From contig NZ_JBGVSA010000028.1 in NCBI RefSeq assembly GCF_041807905.1, positions 1-51,157 on the forward strand: a stretch of DNA of 51,157 nt, read 5' to 3'. The stretch comes from JBGVSA01 sp041807905. GTDB taxonomy: Bacteria; Pseudomonadota; Gammaproteobacteria; Burkholderiales; Rhodocyclaceae. Made by a program: the position numbers and the translations under genes. The notes below the pieces were generated by a model. It made no database searches. It was not told where the DNA came from and worked only from the letters and a program-made list of their open reading frames with translations. Shown piece by piece: positions 17,788 to 26,473 of the stretch. Every line of letters begins with the position of its first letter. Position 1 is the stretch's first letter.

Positions 17788-18264
17788 ATGACCAGAAAAC
17801 GCCTGTTCTTGCTGCTGATCTTCCCCGTTCTGGTAGGTATCGCCGGACTGGCCTTGCTCGTGAACAGCATGGGCTGCAACTACACGCTTCGCAGCACGCA
17901 CCGCGACGTCGACTATTACGGTGTGTGTCGCGGAGGTTTCGTGAATCTCGTGGAAACCGATCTGACGACCGGCTCGACCTGGACGGTGGGGGCGTTCCAG
18001 TTCTCGTTGGCCGATCAGTTGCTGTTCGTGGTCCACAGTCGCAACCACATACGCGAATCATCCGGCAAGGCGACCAGTGTGCTGGATACCTACAATCGGT
18101 CCCTGGGGGCGATCAGCTTTGTAAACTACGCGTGGATGCCGGTGGGCCGCCGTCGCGTCGTGTTCTTTCAGACCTCGCCGTACCACGATGTGCTGACCAT
18201 GACCCGCGAGGGACACATCAGCCTCTGGGACGCGTATTTCCCCTACGACCGGCCAGCCTACTGA
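17788..18264 (+). CDS. Small periplasmic membrane-anchored protein, ToxS/PsaF-like partner
   Basis: 158 residues with a basic N terminus and one membrane helix (RLFLLLIFPVLVGIAGLALL), then a periplasmic domain with cysteines near residues 30 and 47. I do not recognise its family by sequence. Its position directly after a ToxR-like regulator, small size and topology match ToxS and PsaF, which stabilise or activate their partner regulator. Gene order is the only basis for this role. Confidence 0.6.
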   Translation: MTRKRLFLLLIFPVLVGIAGLALLVNSMGCNYTLRSTHRDVDYYGVCRGGFVNLVETDLTTGSTWTVGAFQFSLADQLLFVVHSRNHIRESSGKATSVLDTYNRSLGAISFVNYAWMPVGRRRVVFFQTSPYHDVLTMTREGHISLWDAYFPYDRPAY

Positions 18265-18270
18265 GCGCGC

Positions 18271-18299
18271 GCCGGGGCGGCGGGCATGCCCACCCCGGC
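18271..18299. terminator. GC-rich hairpin between convergent genes
   Basis: GCCGGGG at 18271-18277 pairs with CCCCGGC at 18293-18299, and the interior holds a further palindrome GGGCATGCCC. It lies between the ends of two convergent genes (18264 and 18309). There is no T tract, so it may act as a weak terminator or an mRNA end stabiliser. Confidence 0.35.
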
Positions 18300-18308
18300 C
18301 ATTCTGGC

Positions 18309-18869
18309 TCAGACGCAGTTGCGTTCGACCCACGCTGCAAACGCATCACCGAATTTGCGCAGGAATTCGCGCGTGCTGTCGTTGGTCAGCTTGCCTTCCG
18401 CATCGAAAAGGTTGGCCGCGTTGCCGATGTAGGCCTCCGGCTGCTGCATCGCTGGCACATTGAGGAACACCAGTGACTGGCGCAGATGATGATTGGCGCC
18501 AAAGGCGGCCAATGCGCCTGGCGACACGCTGATGACGGCGCCTGGCTTGCGGTCCCATACGCTCGAACCATACGGGCGCGAGCCCACGTCGATGGCGTTC
18601 TTCAGTACGCCCGGCACCGAGCGGTTGTATTCCGGCGTGACGAACAGCACCGCTTCGGCCGCCTTCACCTTCTGGCGGAACGCGCTCCACTGCGCAGGGG
18701 GCGTGCCCTCGTCCAGATCCGGGTCATACAGTGGCAGGTTGCCGATCTCGACGATTTCAAGCTTGAGCGAAGGCGGTACGAGTCCAGCCAGCGCCAGCGC
18801 CACCTTGCGGCTGAACGACTCCTTGCGCAGGCTGCCTACGAGGACTGCAACGGAACGGACGGTGCTCAT
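18309..18869 (-). CDS. NADPH-dependent FMN reductase (ChrR/YieF type)
   Basis: 186 residues of flavodoxin-like fold. Motifs are the phosphate loop VLVGSLRKESFSRKVA near residue 10, the segment TPEYNRSVPGVLKNAIDVGS near 80-99, and VSPGALAAFGANHHLRQ, all typical of the YieF/ChrR quinone and chromate reductases. It reduces quinones and possibly chromate with NAD(P)H, protecting against oxidative stress. The ATG at 18869 has AAAGGA upstream. It is divergent from the phospholipase D gene. Confidence 0.88.
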   Translation of the reverse strand: MSTVRSVAVLVGSLRKESFSRKVALALAGLVPPSLKLEIVEIGNLPLYDPDLDEGTPPAQWSAFRQKVKAAEAVLFVTPEYNRSVPGVLKNAIDVGSRPYGSSVWDRKPGAVISVSPGALAAFGANHHLRQSLVFLNVPAMQQPEAYIGNAANLFDAEGKLTNDSTREFLRKFGDAFAAWVERNCV

Positions 18870-19116
18870 CGGTACATCCTTTCGTGATGAAGGCGCCACT
18901 GGCGCCGGATTCAACGGGATACCGCGGGATGGACGAATTGCGCAATGGTCGCGCTGCTGCGCGACCCGGCAAAGGTCCGAGGAACACCATCATCCTCTCA
19001 GCCCCGTGCCTGTCATGCAACCGCTTGGACATTCGACCTGCATGTCGGGAACGACGCTTGCTGGCCCATTCCATGGATACAAAAGCGCGCGTCGAAGCGC
19101 ACTCCAGGAGGAAGCC

Positions 19117-21372
19117 ATGCAAGCCACGCAGACGGGGCGTGAGCGCCTGTTCGACATCGGCAGCAACTGTCGCGCGGTAGCCCGTGCGGACCATGTTGCC
19201 CTGCTGGTGGATGGTGAAGCGTATTTCAATGCCGTGGTGCAGGCCTGCCGGCAGGCGCAGCGGTCCATCGTCATCGTCGGCTGGGACTTCGACAGCCGCG
19301 CGGCAACCGGTTTCGATGCAGCCGGGCAACCGACCGGCCTGCTCGGCAATTTTCTCAACGAGCTGGCGCGCACGCGCAGGCGCCTGCACATTCGCATCCT
19401 CAACTGGGATTACCCCATGGTGTTCGGGCTCGATCGTGAGCTGTCGCCGGCCTATGGTCTTTCCACGTGGAAGCCGCATCGCCGAGTTGTTTTTGAATAC
19501 GACAACACACAGCCCGTCGGCGGGTCGCACCACCAGAAGATCGTCGTGATCGACGATCGCATCGCCTTCGTGGGCGGCTTCGATCTGTGCAACCGCCGCT
19601 GGGACAGCCGCGAGCATGCGCCGGACGATCCGCGTCGCCAGGTGCAGGGTACGTCGTACCCGCCGTTCCACGACATCATGATGATGTTCGACGGCGAAGC
19701 TGCGCAGGTCGTCGGCGAAATCGCGCGCACGCGCTGGGAGCTTGCGACTGGCGAGCGTCTGCCTGCCCGTGCCGTACTGAACCTGCCGTGGCCGGCGGGA
19801 ATCCCCGTCGACATGCGCAACGTGGAACTGGGCATCGCCTGCACATTTCCGCCGACCGCATCGCACGCCGCCGTCAGGGACGTCGAACAGCTCTATCTCG
19901 ACATGATCGCGCGCGCGCAACGCTACATCTACATCGAGAACCAGTACTTCACTTCGGCGACCATCGGAGCGGCGCTGGCGCGCCGCCTGGCTGAGCCGGA
20001 CGGACCGGAAGTTTTCCTCGTCACGCGCTTGCTCAGTCACGGCTGGCTCGAAGAAATGACCATGCACGTCCTGCGAAATCGTCTTCTCCAGCAACTTCGT
20101 GCCGCCGACCACGGGGGGCGCTTCCATGCGTGCTACCCGCACCGCGACGGGCTGGCGGCCGGCACCTGTATCGATGTGCACTCCAAGATGATGGCAGTCG
20201 ACGACCAATGGCTTCGCATCGGGTCATCGAACATCAGCAATCGCTCCATGGGCCTCGACACCGAATGCGACATCGTCGTCGACGCCGGCGAGAACCAGGC
20301 CGTGCGAGCGCGCATCCGCCGCTTCCGCGACGAACTGCTGGCCGAACACACGGGCGTCGATGCAAAAACCGTCGCGGAGGCCATCGAACAGCACGGCAGC
20401 ATGGCCGCTGCCGTCGCAACGCTCGGCCACACGGGCCACCAGCTTCGTACCCTCGAAGAGACACACCACTGGCCCGAGGCCATGGTCAGCTCGGTGGCTT
20501 TTGCCGATCCCGAACAACCGGTGGCCATTGAGCTCTTCGCCGAAGCGGCCGATGACGTTCCCGACGCGCAACGCGAAATCGCACGCGATGAGCGGCCGCG
20601 GCCAGCATGGCCGAACCTGGTCGCGATACTGGTGCTCATCGCCGGGCTGGCGCTGGCATGGCGCTATACGCCGCTGGCGAGCCTGGCGAGCGTCGATAAC
20701 GTCACCGCCATGGCCAAAGCCTTTGCACGCCACTGGTGGGCGCCGGTAGTGCTGGTGCTGGTCTATACGCCGATGAGTTTTGTGATGTTCCCCCGTCCGC
20801 TGGTCACCAGTGCCGCAGTCATCGCTTTCGGCGCCTGGGGCGGCCTGGGCATCGCCATGAGCGGGCTGGTGTTGTCGTCGGTGGTGCACTATCTGATCGG
20901 CCGCCTGCTCTCGAGGCGTACCGTCCGGCGTCTGGGCGGAGCGCGGCTGGACCAGTTGGTGCCGATCCTGCGTCGCCACGGGCTACTGGCAATGACCATG
21001 CTGCGGCTGGTTCCGGCTGCACCTTTCCCGGTGCTGGGAATCGCGGCAGGCGCGTTGCGCATCCGCCTGTGGCACCTCGCGGCAGGGACATTCCTCGGCA
21101 TGCTGCCCGGCGCGCTCGCTGCCACGGTGTTTGCCGAACAACTCAACCGGGGCCTGCGCAATGGCTTCCATATCGACTACTGGATCGTCGGCCTGGCCGC
21201 GTTCGTACTGGTGGGCATGAGTGCGCTGGCCGCCCGCTGGTTCAAGAAAGTCAACGCGACGCACGATTCGCATCGCCCCACGCGGCGGTGGAATCTCTTC
21301 GACCGCCGTCCGCGATCATTTCCGTCGCGGCGCCCGTCGCGCCCTGCCAGGCGCATGCCGATGCCGGGCTAG
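19117..21372 (+). CDS. Phospholipase D / VTT (DedA-like) membrane fusion protein
   Basis: 751 residues. The first 430 or so form a phospholipase D enzyme with two HKD motifs: HHQKIVVIDDR (His139, Lys141) and HSKMMAVDDQWLRIGSSN (His355, Lys357). Residues about 500-715 form a membrane domain with several helices matching the VTT/DedA family (FPRPLVTSAAVIAFGAWGG; RLVPAAPFPVLGIAAGALR). The tail is very basic. Such fusions probably hydrolyse or transfer phospholipids at the inner membrane, with the VTT part working as a lipid scramblase or transporter. AGGAGGAA lies just before the ATG. The gene ends within the same CTAG as the convergent LysR gene. Confidence 0.9.
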   Translation: MQATQTGRERLFDIGSNCRAVARADHVALLVDGEAYFNAVVQACRQAQRSIVIVGWDFDSRAATGFDAAGQPTGLLGNFLNELARTRRRLHIRILNWDYPMVFGLDRELSPAYGLSTWKPHRRVVFEYDNTQPVGGSHHQKIVVIDDRIAFVGGFDLCNRRWDSREHAPDDPRRQVQGTSYPPFHDIMMMFDGEAAQVVGEIARTRWELATGERLPARAVLNLPWPAGIPVDMRNVELGIACTFPPTASHAAVRDVEQLYLDMIARAQRYIYIENQYFTSATIGAALARRLAEPDGPEVFLVTRLLSHGWLEEMTMHVLRNRLLQQLRAADHGGRFHACYPHRDGLAAGTCIDVHSKMMAVDDQWLRIGSSNISNRSMGLDTECDIVVDAGENQAVRARIRRFRDELLAEHTGVDAKTVAEAIEQHGSMAAAVATLGHTGHQLRTLEETHHWPEAMVSSVAFADPEQPVAIELFAEAADDVPDAQREIARDERPRPAWPNLVAILVLIAGLALAWRYTPLASLASVDNVTAMAKAFARHWWAPVVLVLVYTPMSFVMFPRPLVTSAAVIAFGAWGGLGIAMSGLVLSSVVHYLIGRLLSRRTVRRLGGARLDQLVPILRRHGLLAMTMLRLVPAAPFPVLGIAAGALRIRLWHLAAGTFLGMLPGALAATVFAEQLNRGLRNGFHIDYWIVGLAAFVLVGMSALAARWFKKVNATHDSHRPTRRWNLFDRRPRSFPSRRPSRPARRMPMPG

Positions 21373-22283
21373 CGCTGTGCGTCCGCCTTGAGTTCGGGGC
21401 TCAGGACGCCGTCGAGAAAACGCAGGAAGGCCCGCACGGGCGCCGATTGCTGGCGCCCGGACGGATACAGCGCCACCACCGCCGGCCCGGGGCGCTTCCA
21501 GTCCGGCAGCACCCGTACGAGCTTGCCTTCGGCCAGATGCGGCCGGAGCAGGAAACTGAAGTCTTCGTAGATGCCCAATCCCGCCAGCGCACAGGTCAGA
21601 CCGGCCCGCGCATTGTCGACTTCCAGCATGCCGCCCGCGGGCACCGTAATGCGTTCGCGTCCCTTGGCCAGTACGTAATCGATCGGGCGTCCGGCGTCCG
21701 CGTCAAAGAAATCGATGGTGCGATGGCGACGCAGGTCGTCAGGATGGCGCGGCGTGCCATAGCGGGCCAGATAGGCCGGGCTGGCCACCATCACGAAATT
21801 GACCTTGCCGAAGCGACGATATCGATATGCCGAGTCCTTGTCGGCCGACAGGCGCAGGGCGAGGTCAATGCCTTCCGCGGCGAGATCCGGTGCCCGCTCG
21901 GACAGCAATACGCGCAGGGCAAGGTCCGGATATGCGCGCAGGAATTCCGGCAGCCGTGGCAGCACCAGGGTATTGGCAATCGATTCGGTCATCTGCACGT
22001 GCAATTCGCCCGCCACGCGCCCGGCTCGTTGGGAGATTTCCGCAGCGAGTTCCTGCAGCCCACTCATCAGGACTGCGCCGCGTTCTGCCAGGCGTTGGCC
22101 TTCGGCGGTGAGCGACACGTGCCGCGTGGTGCGGGTCAGCAGGGACACGCCCAGCGATCGTTCGAGCGTCTGCACCTGCGTGGTCACCGTCGAGCGCGCC
22201 AGCCCCAGCCGCTTGGCGGCGGCAGCGAACGAGCCAAGTTCAGCCACCATGAGAAAAGTTCGCAGTTCGATGTAGTTATCCAT
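21369..22283 (-). CDS. LysR-family transcription regulator
   Basis: 304 residues. The N-terminal winged helix (MDNYIELRTFLMVAELGSFA, AKRLGLARSTVTTQVQTLER) is standard, followed by a substrate-binding domain from about residue 90. A weak start: the ATG at 22283 has no clear ribosome site, and a TTG nine codons upstream is possible. Its TAG stop overlaps that of the convergent phospholipase gene. The divergent neighbours are two tiny ORFs (22383, 22603), which are candidate targets; no metabolic gene is adjacent. Confidence 0.9.
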   Translation of the reverse strand: MDNYIELRTFLMVAELGSFAAAAKRLGLARSTVTTQVQTLERSLGVSLLTRTTRHVSLTAEGQRLAERGAVLMSGLQELAAEISQRAGRVAGELHVQMTESIANTLVLPRLPEFLRAYPDLALRVLLSERAPDLAAEGIDLALRLSADKDSAYRYRRFGKVNFVMVASPAYLARYGTPRHPDDLRRHRTIDFFDADAGRPIDYVLAKGRERITVPAGGMLEVDNARAGLTCALAGLGIYEDFSFLLRPHLAEGKLVRVLPDWKRPGPAVVALYPSGRQQSAPVRAFLRFLDGVLSPELKADAQR

Positions 22284-22382
22284 GGCCCATTGTTCGATTT
22301 CGATGAACAATCATTTTGCCGCATCCGAGCACTGCGTGGCCTATAGTGACAGGGCCAAACCACATCCGAATTAGGTGACCCC

Positions 22383-22514
22383 ATGTCCATCCGCATTCCG
22401 CGCGGGGCAAACGCAAGGCACCTGCAGGTTTCATCTCTCCTTGCGTGGCCCCAGGCTCTCTCAGACGCGTCGCTCAACGGCGATGTGCGTTACCCCGAGC
22501 CACCTGCGCACTGA
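22383..22514 (+). CDS. Possible 43-residue small protein
   Basis: An ATG seven bases after AGGTGA opens a 43-codon frame starting MSIRIPRGANARHLQVSS and ending PEPPAH. I do not recognise it. It is divergent from the LysR gene at a distance of 99 bases, the usual place for a LysR target or leader peptide. Only the ribosome site and position support it. Confidence 0.3.
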   Translation: MSIRIPRGANARHLQVSSLLAWPQALSDASLNGDVRYPEPPAH

Positions 22515-22602
22515 CGCCGCGCCACACTCAAAACGCATTGTCGATCCCGGGTCCGCCGGCGCGCTTTCACGCGTCCGTCTCGCCCGAACCGAGGAGAGAA
22601 CC

Positions 22603-22746
22603 ATGAACCACATCATGCACGTGGCGCACGACGCCACGCATAAACCATTGGCCGACAAGGCCCTTTCCGCAGCATGCGCCTTCCTTTCGGCGCTCGCCCC
22701 GTACGCGATCGCCGCCGCTGCGCTGCTGGTCTATCACTACTACTGA
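22603..22746 (+). CDS. Small single-helix membrane protein (47 residues)
   Basis: A strong ribosome site (GAGGAGAG) six bases before the ATG supports this short gene. The protein is His-rich at the N terminus (MNHIMHVAHDATHK) and then has one hydrophobic helix, about residues 24-44, ending LLVYHYY. The family is not known to me. Its N-terminal histidines could bind a metal. It lies downstream of a LysR gene in divergent orientation. Confidence 0.6.
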   Translation: MNHIMHVAHDATHKPLADKALSAACAFLSALAPYAIAAAALLVYHYY

Positions 22747-22935
22747 TATCGACGTATCTGCCCGCAGCTTTCACGACGGGCATCCGATAGTGTCGAAAAA
22801 GTTCACCTGGAGCGAATAATGGTTCGCTTCGGGCCGAACCTCATCCGCGCCCGCTGCCGGACGTCGCGCACGTCTGGACGTGGCGCGCGCCGTGGGCGCT
22901 GGCTACCATGACGTTTTGTACGCCATGGCTACGTC

Positions 22936-23430
22936 ATGTCGCCCGACGCCCCGCCCGAACCTTTGTCCGAAGCCCTATCCGCGTTCATTCAGAGCGGGCT
23001 GTCGATCACCGTCGCCTCGCGTGACGGCGGCATGCAGACTTCGCTGGCCCGGTGCTTCGGTTGCCGGGTGTCCGCCGACCGGCGTCGCGTGACGCTGGTC
23101 GTTCAGCACGCGCAGGCCGCAGCGGTCCTGGCGGACGTGCGGACTTCCGGACACGTGGCAGCGGTATTCAGCAAACCCTCCACCAACCAGACGGTCCAGC
23201 TCAAGGGGCAGGACGCCGTGGTCGAGCCGCAGCGCCCGTTCGATCAGGTGTGCGCGGGACAGCACGTCGAAGCGTTGCTGGCGGACCTGCATTCTCTGCA
23301 CGAATACGGTGAGCCGTTGCTGCGCGCAGTCTTCCAGTGGGACCCGGCCGATCTTTGCAGCATCAGCTTCACGCCTTCGGCGGGATTCATCCAGACGCCC
23401 GGCCCCAGTGCCGGCAATCGACTGCCATGA
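22936..23430 (+). CDS. PNPOx-like flavin-fold protein
   Basis: 164 residues with the split-barrel fold of the pyridoxamine phosphate oxidase superfamily: SGLSITVASRDGGMQTSLARCFG near residue 20, then VQHAQAAAVLADVRTSGHVAAVFSKPSTNQTVQLKG. Superfamily members bind FMN, F420 or haem; the substrate is unknown. It lacks the residues of a true PdxH. It overlaps the next gene by four bases (ATGA), and that gene also starts with a PNPOx domain, so the two probably work together. Confidence 0.7.
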   Translation: MSPDAPPEPLSEALSAFIQSGLSITVASRDGGMQTSLARCFGCRVSADRRRVTLVVQHAQAAAVLADVRTSGHVAAVFSKPSTNQTVQLKGQDAVVEPQRPFDQVCAGQHVEALLADLHSLHEYGEPLLRAVFQWDPADLCSISFTPSAGFIQTPGPSAGNRLP

Positions 23431-24770
23431 GCGCGGCGAGCGTCGATGCCATCCGCAATTGTCTGGAGGGCGCCATCCCGAGCACGCTTGCGACCTGCTC
23501 GCCCGATGGCGTGCCCAATGTGACCTACGTGTCGCAGGTCGAGTACGTCGACCACCAGCACGTTGCGCTGTCTTTCCAGTTCTTCAGCAAGACTCGCGAG
23601 AACATCCTGCTGCATCCGTTTGCCACCGCTTATGTCACCGACGGTGTCACCGGGGCGAGCTACCGGCTCAGCCTGCAGTTCCTGCACACGCAGACGGAGG
23701 GCTGGCTGTTCGAGCGGATGAAGGCCAAGCTCGCCGGCATCGCTTCGCATTCGGGCCTGGCCGGAGTATTCCGCCTGCTGGGTTCGGACGTCTATCGTGT
23801 GCTCGCCATCGAGCGCGTACCGGGCGGGAGTCTTCCCGCGCCCGCGCCACGCCGCAACCTGCTGTCGGCGCTGCGAGCCGCGAGCGAAGCGCTGTGCGCG
23901 ATCGGCGAGCTCTCTTCCCTGCTGGACCAGACGCTGCAGAGTCTCGATGCTCAATTCGGCATTGCCCACAGCATGCTGCTGATGTTCGATGCCGCCCAAC
24001 AGCGGCTCTACACCGTCGCCACGCACGGCTATGCCGAATCCGGCGTCGGCTTCGAGATCGGCCTGGGCGAAGGCGTCATCGGTGTGGCGGCACAGCACCG
24101 CGTACCGATCCGCATTGCTCACATGACGAACGAATACAGCTACGCGCGTGCCGTGCGGGACCAGGCCATCGATGCGGGATTCAGCACCGACGCCGAAGTT
24201 CCCTTCGTCGGTCTTGCCCAGGCGCACAGCCAGATGGCGGTGCCGATCCTCGCGGCCGATGCGTTGGTCGGCGTGCTGTACGTCGAAAGTCCCGAGCAAC
24301 AACGCTTCTCGTACGACGACGAAGACGCTCTGGTGACGCTGGCACGGCAGGTGGGCCTGGCGATCCGTGGCCTGCAATGCGTCGAGACCGCCGTGGCCGA
24401 AGACGCGCCGCGCACGCAGCCGGTTGCGTTGCAAACGCAGGGCGTGGCGGCGGTGCGTCATTTTGCCGAAAACGACAGCGTCTTCATCGACAACGACTAC
24501 ATCATCAAGGGCGTGGCCGGCGCGATCCTGTGGCGCCTGCTCGGTCAGCATGCCGAAAACGGGCGCACCGAATTTTCCAATCGCGAACTGCGGCTCGATG
24601 CCGCACTGCGCTTGCCGGACATCGACGACAACCTTGAAGCGCGCCTCATCCTGTTATCGCGCCGGCTCGATGAACGTTGCGATTTTCTCGCGATAGAAAA
24701 GACCGGACGGGGGCGTTTCCGCCTCAAGGTAGGGCGCCGGCTCGAGTTGCTTGCAAGCGTGCCTCGATGA
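23427..24770 (+). CDS. PNPOx-GAF protein with C-terminal winged-helix-like domain
   Basis: 447 residues in three parts. Residues 1-140 are a PNPOx-like split barrel (STLATCSPDGVPNVTYVSQV, SKTRENILLHPFATAYV). Residues 155-325 are a GAF domain with EIGLGEGVIGVAAQHRVPIR and PILAADALVGVLYVE, a small-molecule or redox sensor fold. The last 110 residues (HFAENDSVFIDNDYIIKGV, then an acidic/basic tail) resemble a small DNA-binding or dimerisation domain that I cannot name with confidence. This combination suggests a flavin- or haem-linked sensor. It overlaps its PNPOx partner gene by four bases. Its output is unknown. Confidence 0.7.
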   Translation: MSAASVDAIRNCLEGAIPSTLATCSPDGVPNVTYVSQVEYVDHQHVALSFQFFSKTRENILLHPFATAYVTDGVTGASYRLSLQFLHTQTEGWLFERMKAKLAGIASHSGLAGVFRLLGSDVYRVLAIERVPGGSLPAPAPRRNLLSALRAASEALCAIGELSSLLDQTLQSLDAQFGIAHSMLLMFDAAQQRLYTVATHGYAESGVGFEIGLGEGVIGVAAQHRVPIRIAHMTNEYSYARAVRDQAIDAGFSTDAEVPFVGLAQAHSQMAVPILAADALVGVLYVESPEQQRFSYDDEDALVTLARQVGLAIRGLQCVETAVAEDAPRTQPVALQTQGVAAVRHFAENDSVFIDNDYIIKGVAGAILWRLLGQHAENGRTEFSNRELRLDAALRLPDIDDNLEARLILLSRRLDERCDFLAIEKTGRGRFRLKVGRRLELLASVPR

Positions 24771-24911
24771 ACCTCCTGCGGTGCAGGCGCGCATACGTGC
24801 CGCCCCTGCGACGCCACTACGTACCGCGAGCGGATCTGCCACAAAACCCATCTTGCCCTTTGGCAGTCATCGCCAATAATGAAAAACTGGCTTGCAAAGG
24901 GAGGCGTCCGT

Positions 24912-25355
24912 ATGGGCGAGGCGCATTTGATGCGAAGGGTCTACATCCGCCATCCATCGGACATGCCCATCGAGTTGCGCTCGGAAGATGGCGAGCTGGC
25001 CGGCGAGCAGCGACTCAAGGACATCAGTCTCGGAGGCATCGCCTGCCGCGCTGAACGTGCGCAGCCTGTAGGCAGTGTAGTGAGCCTGAGCATTTCGTTC
25101 ACCGATCCGCCCTTCCGCATGCGCGGGCGGGTGGCATGGTGCATCCGCCGTGGCGAGCAATTCGATATCGGCGTTCAGTTTCTTGCGCAGGACGACGCTT
25201 TCGCCGCGCGCATGGTCGAACAGATCTGCCATATCGAGCAATATCGCAATGAGGTGCTGCGCCGGGAGGGCCGCGTGCTCGACAGCGAAGAAGCAGCGAA
25301 CGAGTGGATCAAGCGCTTCGCGCCGGATTTCCCCGACCCGCAGGCCATGCACTGA
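24912..25355 (+). CDS. PilZ-domain protein (c-di-GMP receptor)
   Basis: 147 residues. The PilZ binding motif is present: RRVYIRHP (RxxxR) near residue 7 and DISLGGI (DxSxxG) near 39-45, so it should bind cyclic di-GMP. The rest is a C-terminal helical extension. GGGAGG lies seven bases before the ATG at 24912; an ATG 11 codons upstream lacks one. It has no output domain, so it probably acts on a partner in motility, secretion or exopolysaccharide export. No such partner is adjacent. Confidence 0.88.
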   Translation: MGEAHLMRRVYIRHPSDMPIELRSEDGELAGEQRLKDISLGGIACRAERAQPVGSVVSLSISFTDPPFRMRGRVAWCIRRGEQFDIGVQFLAQDDAFAARMVEQICHIEQYRNEVLRREGRVLDSEEAANEWIKRFAPDFPDPQAMH

Positions 25356-25370
25356 ACGCGCGAGCTGCCC

Positions 25371-26081
25371 TCATTCCCACCGCGCCGTCTCGAAGATCAT
25401 CCGTTCGCTGGCGCGCAGCCAGATGGCTTCGTGCGGCGTCACCGTCAACCACCACGATTGCGTACCCGGCTCCGGACGTGGGCGGGCAAAAGCCCGGGGC
25501 CCCATCAGGACCGCGCACCACGCGGGCTTGGGGTCGCGAACAGAGGTGTAGATCACTGCATCCACGCCCGCGTCGCGCGCGGCGCGCCCGAGCGCCTGTG
25601 TCGCGGCGTAGTCGCGCGGTGCCGCCCATTGGGCGGAATGTTCGACCAACGGAGGCTGCCGCAGATCGATCGCGCGCCCTTGTGCCTTGACGGCGAACGC
25701 CGTGTGCGCGACCGGCCCGATCGATTCGAGCGCCGGGCTGTCCTGTAGGAAACGCCAGCGCCAGTAACCCAGCTCGGCCGCAGCGGTGCGGACCCCTTGG
25801 GCGCCATAGAACACGCCGGGATCGGTCGGGCCACGAAAGCGGGAACCCGCCGGGAACGGGGGATAGCGGAACGGGCTGGCCAACAGGTAATCCAGTCCCG
25901 TCATCGTCAGCGGTACGGGGGGCTTGCCGCCTTCGATCAGAATTTCGAGAAGATCGTGTTCGGCACCGCTATCGACCAGCTTCATGGTGCTGGTGACGTG
26001 CTGGGCTTCGACCATCCGCCAGAGGGTGGCGCGCCAGTCGCGGGCGTGCGCGTCGAGTATGTCTGGTGAAGGAATATCCAT
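25371..26081 (-). CDS. RES-domain toxin of a type II toxin-antitoxin pair
   Basis: 236 residues. The RES-type core begins after an N-terminal extension: GSRFRGPTDPGVFYGAQGVR, TAAAELGYWRWRF, then a conserved region ending near the Ser of IYTSVRDP. RES toxins degrade NAD+. The start overlaps the antitoxin stop by one base (TGATG), which couples translation. Conserved Arg, Glu and Ser needed for activity appear present, though exact alignment would be required to confirm them. Orientation and order (antitoxin first) match known Xre-RES loci. Confidence 0.87.
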   Translation of the reverse strand: MDIPSPDILDAHARDWRATLWRMVEAQHVTSTMKLVDSGAEHDLLEILIEGGKPPVPLTMTGLDYLLASPFRYPPFPAGSRFRGPTDPGVFYGAQGVRTAAAELGYWRWRFLQDSPALESIGPVAHTAFAVKAQGRAIDLRQPPLVEHSAQWAAPRDYAATQALGRAARDAGVDAVIYTSVRDPKPAWCAVLMGPRAFARPRPEPGTQSWWLTVTPHEAIWLRASERMIFETARWE

Positions 26082-26455
26082 CAGATGCGGGCTCGCGAGG
26101 CGTCCAGATACTGTACGACCCGGACGAGTCCTTCGGCGCTGAGGATGAGGTCTTCGGGTTTCGCTCCCAGCGCGAGATTCTCGCCCTGCAGCCATCGTCT
26201 GGCGGCGTCCTGGTTGCCGACGATGGAATCGAGCGAGCGGAACAGCCGCACCACCAGCAGGGCGAGTTCCCATTCCTTGCGATGCCCGGCCAGTTGATAT
26301 CGTCCCGAGCCCATGCGAGAGACGGTCGCCGCGCTGACGCCGAGTATCTGTGCCAGCCTGCCATGACTGATGCCCAATGCACCGGCCGCCCGCACCGTCG
26401 CTTTCGAAAGGACGGTCGCGGCGTCGGGGGATGCTTGGATCTGTGGCGTAAACAT
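26081..26455 (-). CDS. Xre/MbcA/ParS-type antitoxin
   Basis: 124 residues. The N-terminal half carries a Xre-like helix-turn-helix (GRLAQILGVSAATVSRM), and the C-terminal half the DUF2384/MbcA-like toxin-binding domain (LVVRLFRSLDSIVGNQDAAR, RWLQGENLALGAKPEDLIL). It neutralises the RES toxin encoded just downstream and represses the shared promoter. The ATG at 26455 is preceded by GGAGACG; an upstream extension in frame overlaps the operator and is not used. Confidence 0.9.
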   Translation of the reverse strand: MFTPQIQASPDAATVLSKATVRAAGALGISHGRLAQILGVSAATVSRMGSGRYQLAGHRKEWELALLVVRLFRSLDSIVGNQDAARRWLQGENLALGAKPEDLILSAEGLVRVVQYLDASRARI

Positions 26456-26473
26456 TGCGTCTCCGGTGATTCC

